NCBI GenBank assembly: GCA_036787895.1
Contig: DAIQOK010000013.1
Coordinates: 1-64,000 of the forward strand
Direction: 5' to 3'
DNA length: 64,000 nt
Source of the DNA: UBA7662 sp036787895
GTDB lineage: Bacteria; Bacteroidota; Bacteroidia; UBA7662
In this document: piece after piece, positions 16,383 to 23,521 of the stretch
Position numbering within the stretch: position 1 is the stretch's first letter
Layout of the letters: every line of letters starts with the position of its first letter
Notes under the pieces: generated by a model
What the model was told of the DNA's origin: nothing
The model's input: only the letters and a program-made list of their open reading frames with translations
Database searches by the model: none
Position numbers and translations under genes: made by a program

Positions 16383-17225
16383 ATGTTTACAACAGATACC
16401 CTCAGCGGAAAAACGATATTGATTACCGGCGGTGGCAGCGGGCTTGGACTGGCCATGGCGAAACATTATGCAGCCCATGGCGCGAAAGTAGCGATATGCG
16501 GTCGTGGCGAAGCCAAATTGGAAGCAGCAGTTGCCGAAATTGGGCACGATGCCGTTTACGAAGTGTGTGATGTGCGCGACCATGCAGCTGTTGGCGAGAT
16601 GTTTGGCCGTTTAAAAACGCGGCTTGGCACCATCAATGGTTTGGTGAACAATGCGGCTGGCAATTTTTTGTCGGCCTCGGAAGATTTGTCGCCGAATGCT
16701 TTTGGGGCGGTAGTAGATATTGTACTGAAAGGCACTTTTAATTGTACCCAACATTTTGGTCAGGCACTGATAGCCGCCAAAACGAAAGGCACGGTCATAA
16801 ACATCGTAACAACTTATACCGAAACAGGTTCTGCCTTTGTCCTTCCCAGCGCCTGCGCCAAAGCGGGGGTTTACGCCATGACCAACTCCCTGGCGATGGA
16901 GTGGGCCACTTATGGCATCCGCTTGAATGCGATTGCACCCGGGCCCTTCCCGACCGAAGGCGCCTGGACACGGCTGCTGCCCGACAAAAGCATAGAAGAA
17001 AAATACCTCAAAGGCATACCCGCCGGACGTTACGGCAAACACGAAGAACTGGCCCACCTCGCCATCTACCTGATGAGCGATATGAGCGATTATATCACCG
17101 GCGAATGTATCACTATCGATGGGGGTGAACGTTTGCAGGCGGGACAGTTTAATATGTTCGCCAATATGTTGCCACGGGAACAATTGCGTGGATTTTTCCA
17201 GCTGATGAAACCCAAAAAAGGCTGA
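16383..17225 (+). CDS. 2,4-dienoyl-CoA reductase, mitochondrial DECR1-like SDR
   Basis: A 280-residue short-chain dehydrogenase. The cofactor loop is TGGGSGLG (residues 15-22) and the structural motif is NNAAGNF. The active-site pair is Tyr145 and Lys160 with 14 residues between them (YTETGSAFVLPSACAK), the special spacing of mitochondrial 2,4-dienoyl-CoA reductase rather than the usual Y-x3-K; the following PGPF-T-E-G-A segment fits too. It would reduce 2,4-dienoyl-CoA with NADPH during breakdown of unsaturated fatty acids. The gene stands alone on the plus strand; the etfA/etfB genes in this window serve the same general pathway. Confidence 0.88.
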   Translation: MFTTDTLSGKTILITGGGSGLGLAMAKHYAAHGAKVAICGRGEAKLEAAVAEIGHDAVYEVCDVRDHAAVGEMFGRLKTRLGTINGLVNNAAGNFLSASEDLSPNAFGAVVDIVLKGTFNCTQHFGQALIAAKTKGTVINIVTTYTETGSAFVLPSACAKAGVYAMTNSLAMEWATYGIRLNAIAPGPFPTEGAWTRLLPDKSIEEKYLKGIPAGRYGKHEELAHLAIYLMSDMSDYITGECITIDGGERLQAGQFNMFANMLPREQLRGFFQLMKPKKG

Positions 17226-17300
17226 AGACGTTAATGAATCAGCAGCATTTGTCGCTAAACGCGCATTTTTTTATTCTACATTGTTCAAAAACACCCCTAC

Positions 17301-17675
17301 ATGACCATAGCCATTGATTTCGACGGCGTACTCCACCGCTACAGCAAGGGCTGGAACGGCGGCGCCATCTACGACCCACCCGTTCCCGGCACCAAAGCCG
17401 CACTCGACAAACTCAAAGCCGACGGCTGGAAAATCTACATCTTCAGCACCCGCTCCAATAAAATGTTCCGCAAAAAAGATGAAGTAGACCAGGATGCCGC
17501 CATGAAAGCCTGGTTGACCGAACACGAAATCCCCTTCGACAAAATCTGGACCTTCGGCAAGCCTATGGCCGATATTTATCTCGACGACCGCGCCATTGGC
17601 TTCCGCGGCGACTGGGAAAAAAGTATGCAGGAGATTGCCGAGTTTAAACCTTGGACAGGAAGCGAAGAAGCATGA
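17301..17675 (+). CDS. Small HAD-like hydrolase (BT_0820 type)
   Basis: A 124-residue protein with the HAD motif I DFDGV (Asp6, Asp8 as nucleophile and acid), motif II in IYIFSTRSN and a late acidic motif ADIYLDDRAIGF. There is no cap domain, and the length fits the small phosphatase-like group typified by BT_0820 of Bacteroides, whose substrate is not settled. It is cytosolic. The stop overlaps the next ATG by 4 bases (ATGA), the first link in a run of four coupled genes (HAD, DUF1569, NlpE-like, MazG-like). Confidence 0.85.
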   Translation: MTIAIDFDGVLHRYSKGWNGGAIYDPPVPGTKAALDKLKADGWKIYIFSTRSNKMFRKKDEVDQDAAMKAWLTEHEIPFDKIWTFGKPMADIYLDDRAIGFRGDWEKSMQEIAEFKPWTGSEEA

Positions 17676-18133
17676 ACCACCGCAAAAAAATAGATGAACT
17701 TCTGCCGTTATTATATACGCTGCCGGCCGACCGCCAACCCTTGTGGGGACGGATGACCGCCCAGCATATGGTGGAACATCTGGCGTTGGCACTCACGTTG
17801 AGCAATGGCAAACGGAATGTGCCTATACAAACACCACCCGAGAAAATTGAACAACGCTTGGCCTATTTGCGCGGACCGCAAGCTTTGATTCGCGGTTTTG
17901 TGCCGGATGGCCCTTTAGGCGAATTACCGCCTTTGCGTTTTGGCAATATCGCTGCGGCTACCGATGCAGTAAAAAAACAGCTGCTGGATATGGACCAGTG
18001 GTTTGCCCAAAACCCACTCAGCGAACAAAACCACCCGGTTTTTGGAGCGTTGGTTGCGGCCGACTGGCACCTCTTCCATCACAAACATTTTGTGCATCAT
18101 CTCACCCAATTCGGTTTGATTCCCGACCTCTAA
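17672..18133 (+). CDS. DUF1569 (DinB-like) protein
   Basis: A 153-residue protein beginning at MNHRKKI, whose ATG overlaps the HAD stop (ATGA); an upstream Met in the same frame would lie inside the HAD gene and is less likely. Trp-Gly-x-M-x-x-Q-H-M-x-x-H near residue 30 and W-H-L-F-H-H-K-H-F-x-H-H-L-x-Q-F-G near the end are the metal-binding helices of DUF1569, a branch of the DinB four-helix superfamily. Function unknown; a metal-dependent activity on a small thiol is possible from the family. The next gene starts 3 bases after the stop. Confidence 0.85.
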   Translation: MNHRKKIDELLPLLYTLPADRQPLWGRMTAQHMVEHLALALTLSNGKRNVPIQTPPEKIEQRLAYLRGPQALIRGFVPDGPLGELPPLRFGNIAAATDAVKKQLLDMDQWFAQNPLSEQNHPVFGALVAADWHLFHHKHFVHHLTQFGLIPDL

Positions 18134-18136
18134 AAG

Positions 18137-18577
18137 ATGAAAAGTTTTGCTATCAACTTCGGCCTATTAGCCAGTCTGGTTGTACTCCTAGCCTGCGACG
18201 AAAAAACCGAAAAAACTGCCGCAACCGATGCTACCCCATTCGTGATTTACGAAGGCCAAATTCCCTGCTATGATTGTGCGGGTATACGTATTAGTCTGGC
18301 CATAGACGAAAGCAGCCCAATGGAAGAACGCGCCTACCGATTAACTGAGACCTATCTGAAAAGTCCGTTGGCCGATAGTATCTATTCCCGTTTTGGCAGC
18401 TATAAAGTACGGCGTGGCAATACAAGCGACAGCACAGCATTGGTCTTCGAAATAGACACCGACCTCAAACACGAGCGCTATTTTGTATGGCTAAGCGAAG
18501 ACACCCTTTTGCTCGCCGACCACAACGGCAACCCCATTCTCAGCCCCACCCCCTACTACCTCATCAAAACCCCATGA
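18137..18577 (+). CDS. NlpE-like lipoprotein
   Basis: A 146-residue outer-membrane or inner-membrane lipoprotein, lipobox Cys20 (V-L-L-A-C). The mature part begins with YEGQIPCYDCAGI, where Cys44 and Cys47 form the C-x2-C of the NlpE N-terminal domain, and goes on with the beta-barrel pattern of that family (R-Y-F-V-W-L-S-E-D-T-L-x-L-L-D). In Proteobacteria NlpE senses envelope and copper stress through Cpx; Bacteroidota copies lack that partner, so only the fold can be claimed. The stop overlaps the MazG-like start by 4 bases. Confidence 0.82.
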   Translation: MKSFAINFGLLASLVVLLACDEKTEKTAATDATPFVIYEGQIPCYDCAGIRISLAIDESSPMEERAYRLTETYLKSPLADSIYSRFGSYKVRRGNTSDSTALVFEIDTDLKHERYFVWLSEDTLLLADHNGNPILSPTPYYLIKTP

Positions 18578-18912
18578 GCCACGAACAAATCAGCCTCCGT
18601 CAGGCCCAGGACGAAGTAGATGCCTGGATCAAAACCATTGGGGTACGTTATTTTAACGAACTCACCAATACCGCCATTTTGATGGAAGAAGTAGGCGAAC
18701 TCGCCCGGCTCATGGCCCGCACCTACGGCGAACAATCGTTCAAAGAAAGCGACAAAAACCACGACCTGGGTGATGAAATGGCCGATATACTCTGGGTACT
18801 CATCTGCCTCGCCAACCAAACCGGGGTAGATTTAACGGCAGCTTTTCGAGAGAATATGGTGAAAAAGACGAAGCGGGATGCCGAGCGGCATCGGGGGAAT
18901 GAGAAGCTTTAG
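18574..18912 (+). CDS. MazG-like nucleotide pyrophosphohydrolase
   Basis: A 112-residue all-alpha NTP pyrophosphatase. The metal-binding set is E38-E39-x-x-E42 (MEEVGELARL) and E68-x-x-D71 (DLGDEMADILW), the E-x-x-E...E-x-x-D signature of the MazG family. It would hydrolyse a noncanonical or excess NTP to NMP and pyrophosphate in the cytosol. The ATG overlaps the NlpE-like stop (ATGA), which I prefer to an upstream in-frame Met inside that gene. It is the last gene of the coupled cluster; a repeat island starts 15 bases downstream. Confidence 0.9.
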   Translation: MSHEQISLRQAQDEVDAWIKTIGVRYFNELTNTAILMEEVGELARLMARTYGEQSFKESDKNHDLGDEMADILWVLICLANQTGVDLTAAFRENMVKKTKRDAERHRGNEKL

Positions 18913-18926
18913 GAGTTATTAATGTT

Positions 18927-19028
18927 GGTTGAGCTTGTCGAAACCATAGTTTCCCTATCAAGCCAGGTCATCGAGCCAAATCAGAGCTTGTCGATGATTT
19001 GAGCCGAGATGATCAGAAAGACGAATTC
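18927..19028 (+). repeat. GIY-YIG-associated repeat, unit A1
   Basis: Begins GGTTGAGCTTGTCGAAACC, contains CATCGAGCCAAATCAGAGC, then GATGATTTGAGCCGAGATG, and ends at GAATTC. It is a forward unit; units of the B type read as its diverged reverse complement (CATCTCGGC...GCTCGATGACC...). A degraded fragment lies near 19094-19125. Confidence 0.8.
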
Positions 19029-19202
19029 CAGAATTTCCGGAAATAGACAATTCAAAAAAAGCCTTTTTTAGAGCGAAGGGCAACTATGGTGTGTTCGATG
19101 ACTTGAGTCGAGATTACTGGGACGATTAATACTTTAATTTTTTAGGGAAAATAGGTTCCTTTCAGCAGTCCTGAAGTTGTTTATAGGATACGTCTTCCTG
19201 TG

Positions 19203-19337
19203 CATCTCGGCCGCTGATGTCAACAAGCAGTTCGACAGGCTCACCACATGCTCCTTGCGCGCTCGATGACCGGGCCTTGGTTTAATAACCAGGGCTTCGA
19301 CACATGTCCCGAGTTATTCGGGAAGCTCAGCCCGGTT
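19203..19337 (-). repeat. GIY-YIG-associated repeat, unit B1
   Basis: Begins CATCTCGGCCGCTGATG, contains CAGTTCGACAGGCTCACCAC and GCTCGATGACCGGGC, and ends AAGCTCAGCCCGGTT. It is nearly identical to B2 (19521-19656): I see one base difference (ACATGTCCC against ACATCTCCC), so one of them is a recent duplicate. Confidence 0.85.
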
Positions 19338-19355
19338 TTAAATTAACTTTTATTC

Positions 19356-19458
19356 GGTTGAGCCCGTCGAAACCATCGTTTCACTTTTGCGTGCCGGTCA
19401 TCGAGCCAAATCAGAGCTTGTCGATGATTTGAGCCGAGATGAGCAGGAAGATGAATTC
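19356..19458 (+). repeat. GIY-YIG-associated repeat, unit A2
   Basis: A second forward unit, identical to A1 through the central CATCGAGCC...GAGCCGAGATG part but diverged in the linker after GTCGAAACC. With B1 and B2 it makes an A-B-A-B series in the 832-base spacer before the GIY-YIG gene, which holds no other gene. Confidence 0.8.
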
Positions 19459-19520
19459 AAATTAAGTTTGAACTCCTTTTCACCGCTTCCTGTGCTGATT
19501 TTATGTTTCGTTCTCCCTGT

Positions 19521-19656
19521 GCATCTCGGCCGCTGATGTCAACAAGCAGTTCGACAGGCTCACCACATGCTCCTTGCGCGCTCGATGACCGGGCCTTGGT
19601 TTAATAACCAGGGCTTCGACACATCTCCCGAGTTATTCGGGAAGCTCAGCCCGGTT
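19521..19656 (-). repeat. GIY-YIG-associated repeat, unit B2
   Basis: Near-perfect copy of B1. It ends 88 bases before the GIY-YIG start codon. Confidence 0.85.
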
Positions 19657-19744
19657 AAACTGCGTGATTTTTAATTAAAAACAGTGATAACATTGGAAAT
19701 TATGGGCTATTCGGGATAATAAGTTGAACGAACTTGCTTGCATT

Positions 19745-20032
19745 ATGGCAGCTTTCGTATACATATTACAATGTGCAGATGGATCCTATTATGTGGGGAG
19801 CACTTTTAATCTTGATAAAAGACTCAATGAACATTTGGAAGGAAAGGGATCCGCTTACACAAGAACTCGGCTTCCTGTCAAAATGGTTTTTACTGAAGAG
19901 TTTCCGGATGTTGGTCAAGCCTTTCTACGCGAAAAACAAATACAAGGCTGGAGCAGAGCCAAACGGGAAGCCCTTATTGCCGGAGATTTTGAACAACTTA
20001 AACTCCTCGCTAAATCAAAAACCAAAAAATAA
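19745..20032 (+). CDS. Single-domain GIY-YIG nuclease inside a repeat island
   Basis: A 95-residue protein that is one GIY-YIG domain. The motif appears as VYI (5-7) and YVG (16-18), with catalytic Arg26, His30 and Glu63 (AFLREKQIQGW). I start at the ATG; a TTG seven codons upstream is possible. Such small proteins are often annotated UPF0213 or URI; in vivo activity is largely unstudied. Its setting is notable: repeat units lie 88 bases upstream and 5 bases downstream. It matches the second GIY-YIG protein (37257-37604) at about 50 of the first 90 positions, with all catalytic residues kept, so both should be active nucleases. A link to spread of the repeats is inference. Confidence 0.9.
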   Translation: MAAFVYILQCADGSYYVGSTFNLDKRLNEHLEGKGSAYTRTRLPVKMVFTEEFPDVGQAFLREKQIQGWSRAKREALIAGDFEQLKLLAKSKTKK

Positions 20033-20037
20033 TATAC

Positions 20038-20137
20038 GGTTGAGCTTGTCGAAACCTGTTTCCCTCACGAGCCCGGTCATCGAGCCAAGTCTGAGTTTAT
20101 CGAAGACTTAAGCCGAGATGCACAGAAAGACGAATTC
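20038..20137 (+). repeat. GIY-YIG-associated repeat, unit A3
   Basis: A third forward unit, starting 5 bases after the GIY-YIG stop. It keeps GTTGAGCTTGTCGAAACC, the GTCATCGAGCCAA core and the GAATTC end, but is more diverged than A1 and A2. Confidence 0.75.
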
Positions 20138-20144
20138 TAAAATT

Positions 20145-20663
20145 TTAAATTAATGCAAATTCCTCTTCACTCCTACTTGAGGTGATTTTATAATTCTTTA
20201 TCCTATACATCTCGGCTGCGCAATTCCGCAGGCAGTTCGACAAGCTCACGACATGCTCCCTTCCTTTAACTCGCCAAACGCTTTCCGTTATCAAGTCACC
20301 TATATGAGGTTGTGTTTCGTTCATTGCTGTCATATGCAGGAATGAAGCATACAAGACTGACTGTTTTGGGAAATTGCATCGTCCGTATTTTGAAACTTTA
20401 CAAGCAGGTGGATACCTTAAATGATTAATCTCTCGTATCCTATTATTAGAACCTATAACCCTCTTGTTGATTGTCAACCTATGTATTTCTGGAAATACAT
20501 CTGTTAAGATTAAATGAGAAAAAAATTGGATTGAGTTGTTAAGCATCAATAACAATTGCTTTTCAATTAATGGTGTCACTCCGTCTTCTGAAAGTCGCTT
20601 GATATAGTCAAGTAATTTTCGGAATTTTTCTATTTCATCTTTCGATGTGTCCGTTGAAATCAT
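20145..20663 (-). pseudogene. RES-like protein whose C-terminus is replaced by repeat sequence
   Basis: An open frame of 172 residues. Residues 70-130 (RYPPACKVSKYGRCNFPK then SVLYASF..M.AMNE, then ESVWRVK) resemble the core of RES-domain proteins (GR-x-N-P, S-V-L-Y, T-A-x-x-E). RES domains are NAD-degrading toxins or related proteins, usually longer than this. From about residue 135 onward (REHVVSLSNCLRNCAAEM) the frame reads through repeat unit B3, and the frame then runs out in the spacer after A3. So the original end of the gene is missing, most likely lost when the repeat arrived. The catalytic state of the remnant is unknown and no antitoxin partner was recognised next to it. RES assignment is tentative. 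Confidence 0.55.
20208..20260 (-). repeat. GIY-YIG-associated repeat, unit B3 (short)
   Basis: A truncated B-type unit: CATCTCGGCTGCGCAATTCC followed by GCAGTTCGACAAGCTCACGA. It forms the 3' coding part of the RES-like frame. Confidence 0.75.
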
Positions 20664-20704
20664 TATTAATTTGTATTTGTCGTTTGAGGTAGCAGCTAAC
20701 TACA

Positions 20705-21580
20705 TCAAATATCCAACTCCACCCTCCCCTTCGACCAAATCACCACAGCCCCAGCCGTAATAAACATCATCAAACTGTAAATGGCTGCGGGTATGGCAAT
20801 TTCGGTGCTGTTGAGCATGGCAGGACTTAGGGCAATGGCGATGGCGAGTGTGCCGTTTTGGATGCCGGTTTCTATGCTGATGGCTACCCGTTGGCGGAAG
20901 TCGAGTTTCCATAGTAGGCCGGTGATATAACCGAGGAATAAGGCACTGAGGTTGAGGCCCAGGGCAGGTAAGCCGGCTTCTTTGAAGTAAGGCACTATGT
21001 TTTCGCGCTCTTTGAGGATGGCGAGGAGCAAAATGAGCACAAAAAAAACGGCCGAAATCAGGTTCACCGACTTCAACGCCTTTTGGGTAAAGTCAGGGAA
21101 ACGTTGTTTAATATACATGCCGATACTCACTGGCAAAATGGTCACCACAAAAATCTGCAGAAAGGTCTCGAACAGCGGCAGTTGCACGGCCTGATCGCCG
21201 CCCATAAAGTGGGCCAGCGACATATTGAGCGTAAAGGGCAAGGTAAAATTCACCACCACACTGCTTATGGCAGTGAGTGTGATGGATAAGGCCAAATCAG
21301 CCTTGGCGAGGTGGGAAATGAGGTTGGACGTAGCACCACCGGGGCACAAAGCCAGCAACATCAGCCCTACGGCCAGTTCGGCTTGCAGGTCGAAAGCGAA
21401 GATCATCAACAAAGCCACGAGGGGTAAGAACAACAACTGGTTGGCTAAACCTACGAGTACGGCTTTGGGGAATTTAACGATACGACGGAAATCGGCCAGC
21501 GTCAATGTCATGCCCATGCCGAGCATGATGATGCCCAACGCAAGGGGCAAAAAGTGCTTGGTGAGTTCACTTTGTTCCAT
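20705..21580 (-). CDS. Bile acid:sodium symporter (BASS) family transporter
   Basis: A 291-residue inner-membrane protein with about nine to ten hydrophobic helices. Family signatures are LGIIMLGMGMTLTLADFRR near the N-terminus, L-L-A-L-C-P-G-G-A-T-S-N (about residues 77-88), and the late I-E-T-G-I-Q-N-G-T-L-A segment that forms the sodium-binding crossing. BASS members import organic anions such as bile acids, pantoate or keto acids with sodium; this substrate cannot be named. It is transcribed on its own, 67 bases from the ComB gene upstream. Confidence 0.9.
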   Translation of the reverse strand: MEQSELTKHFLPLALGIIMLGMGMTLTLADFRRIVKFPKAVLVGLANQLLFLPLVALLMIFAFDLQAELAVGLMLLALCPGGATSNLISHLAKADLALSITLTAISSVVVNFTLPFTLNMSLAHFMGGDQAVQLPLFETFLQIFVVTILPVSIGMYIKQRFPDFTQKALKSVNLISAVFFVLILLLAILKERENIVPYFKEAGLPALGLNLSALFLGYITGLLWKLDFRQRVAISIETGIQNGTLAIAIALSPAMLNSTEIAIPAAIYSLMMFITAGAVVIWSKGRVELDI

Positions 21581-21646
21581 AGGATTTGTTTAGTTGGAAG
21601 GGGAAATTAATAAATCCCTGCCAAAAACAAAGCCTAATTTGAAAAT

Positions 21647-22363
21647 CTACGCCAAAGCAACCAGCTCCTCACCCACCAAAACCGGAATTTGACGGGTCAA
21701 ATTCCGGGTCATGCAGAGCTTGATATCTTCCTCAATGCCCATTTTTGCGAGCCGCTGGTAATGGGAGGAATATTTGATAAACCCAAAAAGATCGGCTGCC
21801 GCCTTGTGATATAAAATTTTTGCCGCAAGTGAAGAATCACAGTTGATTTGTTGGCTAACTGTAAGTCCATCTACTACTGCACCGGCAAAAAGCGTGTCTT
21901 CGAGATTAAAATTATCTTTCCAGCCGGCACACACCAGCAAAACATCTTCCGAACGTTTCGCCAGCAGCTCTATCAGCGCCTGCAAATTGGCAAAACTGCC
22001 GATATACAATTGTTTGGCTGACTTCGACAACTGTATGGCTTTGGTGCCATTGGTGGTGGTTAAAGCCACTTTCCGGCCTTGAACCTTGCCATTCATATAG
22101 GCAAAGGGGGAATTTCCAAAGTCGAATCCTGCCACAACCTTCCCATCACGTTCGGCAGCGGCCAGATAGCCTTCGGCTTTTAGTGCTAAACTTTCCTCAG
22201 GTGTAGCTACAGGCCTAATGCTGCTTACTCCATGCTCAAAGCCCATACAAATAGCTGTAGTGGCACGCAAAACATCGATAACGACCACCAATTTGTCGTC
22301 CAGCTTATAAAGTGGTAACAAAAGGGGCGATAAACAGACTTCTACTTTGCGATTAACCGGCAT
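21647..22363 (-). CDS. comB: 2-phosphosulfolactate phosphatase family protein
   Basis: A 238-residue ComB protein: VVVIDVLRATTAICMGFEHG, a central G-F-D-F-G-N-S-P, T-T-T-N-G-T-K-A, and V-C-A-G-W-x-x-x-F-x-L-E-D-T-x-x-A-G-A are the family blocks with Mg-binding Asp and Glu residues. ComB removes phosphate from (R)-2-phospho-3-sulfolactate, a coenzyme M step in methanogens; bacteria that lack coenzyme M use it elsewhere, possibly in sulfolactate or sulfonolipid metabolism. It lies 5 bases after gcvT and should share its transcript. Confidence 0.92.
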   Translation of the reverse strand: MPVNRKVEVCLSPLLLPLYKLDDKLVVVIDVLRATTAICMGFEHGVSSIRPVATPEESLALKAEGYLAAAERDGKVVAGFDFGNSPFAYMNGKVQGRKVALTTTNGTKAIQLSKSAKQLYIGSFANLQALIELLAKRSEDVLLVCAGWKDNFNLEDTLFAGAVVDGLTVSQQINCDSSLAAKILYHKAAADLFGFIKYSSHYQRLAKMGIEEDIKLCMTRNLTRQIPVLVGEELVALA

Positions 22364-22368
22364 AGGTA

Positions 22369-23451
22369 TCAGGCCTGGTAAAACGGCAGTTTTACGACTA
22401 CAGCCTTGATGAGGCGGTCACGTATGTCGATGAAAATTTCCTGGCCGGGGGTGGATTTTTCGGTGGGTACATAACCCATGCCGATGAGTTTGCCGGTAGA
22501 TGGCGACTCACTGCCGGAAGTCACTTCACCGAGAACCTGACCCGCAGCATCTTTTATAATATAATGTTGGCGTGGAATTCCCCGATCGACCATCTCGAAA
22601 GCCACCAATTTGCGCTGCAAGCCATTGGCTTTTTGTTGCTGGAGGAAATCGCTGTCGATAAACGCTTTGCTGAATTTGGTGATCCAGCCCAAACCGGCTT
22701 CCAGTGGCGAGGTAGTATCGTTGATGTCGTTGCCGTAGAGGCAGAAGCCCATTTCGAGGCGCAAGGTGTCGCGGCAGCCAAGTCCGGCTGGCAATATGCC
22801 ATAGGGCGCACCAGCCTCCATGATGGCGTTCCAGGCTTTGGTGGCAGCAGAATTGGGAAGATATAATTCGAATCCTCCAGCACCGGTATAACCCGTGGCC
22901 GAAATAATCACATCTGTTATACCCGCAAAAGTGCCGGTTACGAAATTATAATAGGGTATATCGGCGAGTTTTACATCGGTGAGCTCCTGCAATGCTTCCA
23001 CGGTTTTTGGTCCTTGTACAGCCAGTAGCGATAAATTATCCGACATATCGCTCAGCTCAACACCCCATTCGTTGTGTTTGCTAATCCAATTCCAATCTTT
23101 TTCGATGTTGGAAGCATTTACGACGAGCAAATATTTTTCTTCGCTCAGGCAATACACCAGCAAATCGTCGACTATGCCACCCTGCCCGTTAGGCATACAG
23201 CTGTACTGCACCTTACCCGGACTCAACTTAGAAGCATCGTTCGAGCTCACCAGCTGAATTAATTCCAGTGCATGAGGGCCTTTCACTAAAAATTCACCCA
23301 TATGGCTCACATCGAACATGCCCAATGCCTGGCGAACTGCCTGATGTTCAGCCTTGATGCCGCTGTAGCTCACGGGCATATTATAGCCTGCAAAAGGAAC
23401 CATTTTGGCACCAAGTTTCAGATGTGTTTCATAAAGTGCTGTGTTTTTCAT
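22369..23451 (-). CDS. gcvT: Glycine cleavage system T protein (aminomethyltransferase)
   Basis: A 360-residue GcvT, the usual length. It starts at MKNTALYETHLKLGAKMVPFAG; the open frame goes 15 residues further up but the promoter lies there. Visible blocks: FDVSHMGE, QYSCMPNGQGGIVDDL, GYTGAGGFELY, LRLEMGFCLYGNDIN and G-x-V-T-S-G-S-x-S-P. It moves the methylene group of the aminomethyl arm of protein H to tetrahydrofolate. The other glycine cleavage genes are not in the window. No riboswitch-like structure is apparent upstream. comB follows after 5 bases. Confidence 0.97.
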   Translation of the reverse strand: MKNTALYETHLKLGAKMVPFAGYNMPVSYSGIKAEHQAVRQALGMFDVSHMGEFLVKGPHALELIQLVSSNDASKLSPGKVQYSCMPNGQGGIVDDLLVYCLSEEKYLLVVNASNIEKDWNWISKHNEWGVELSDMSDNLSLLAVQGPKTVEALQELTDVKLADIPYYNFVTGTFAGITDVIISATGYTGAGGFELYLPNSAATKAWNAIMEAGAPYGILPAGLGCRDTLRLEMGFCLYGNDINDTTSPLEAGLGWITKFSKAFIDSDFLQQQKANGLQRKLVAFEMVDRGIPRQHYIIKDAAGQVLGEVTSGSESPSTGKLIGMGYVPTEKSTPGQEIFIDIRDRLIKAVVVKLPFYQA

Positions 23452-23470
23452 CGGGCAGTAGTATTTTGGG

Positions 23471-23478
23471 CAAAAGTA
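23471..23478 (-). promoter_or_regulatory. -7 box of the gcvT-comB promoter
   Basis: TACTTTTG on the minus strand is an exact TAnnTTTG match, 20 bases before the gcvT ATG. It also decides against a start further upstream. Confidence 0.65.
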
Positions 23479-23521
23479 CGATAAATCTCCCTTCATTACC
23501 GACGTCTCATACCGATTTCAC

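Noticed and set aside
23452..23521. Glycine riboswitch before gcvT
   Set aside because: Only about 70 bases lie between gcvT and the divergent gene, and no tandem glycine aptamer structure can be made out.
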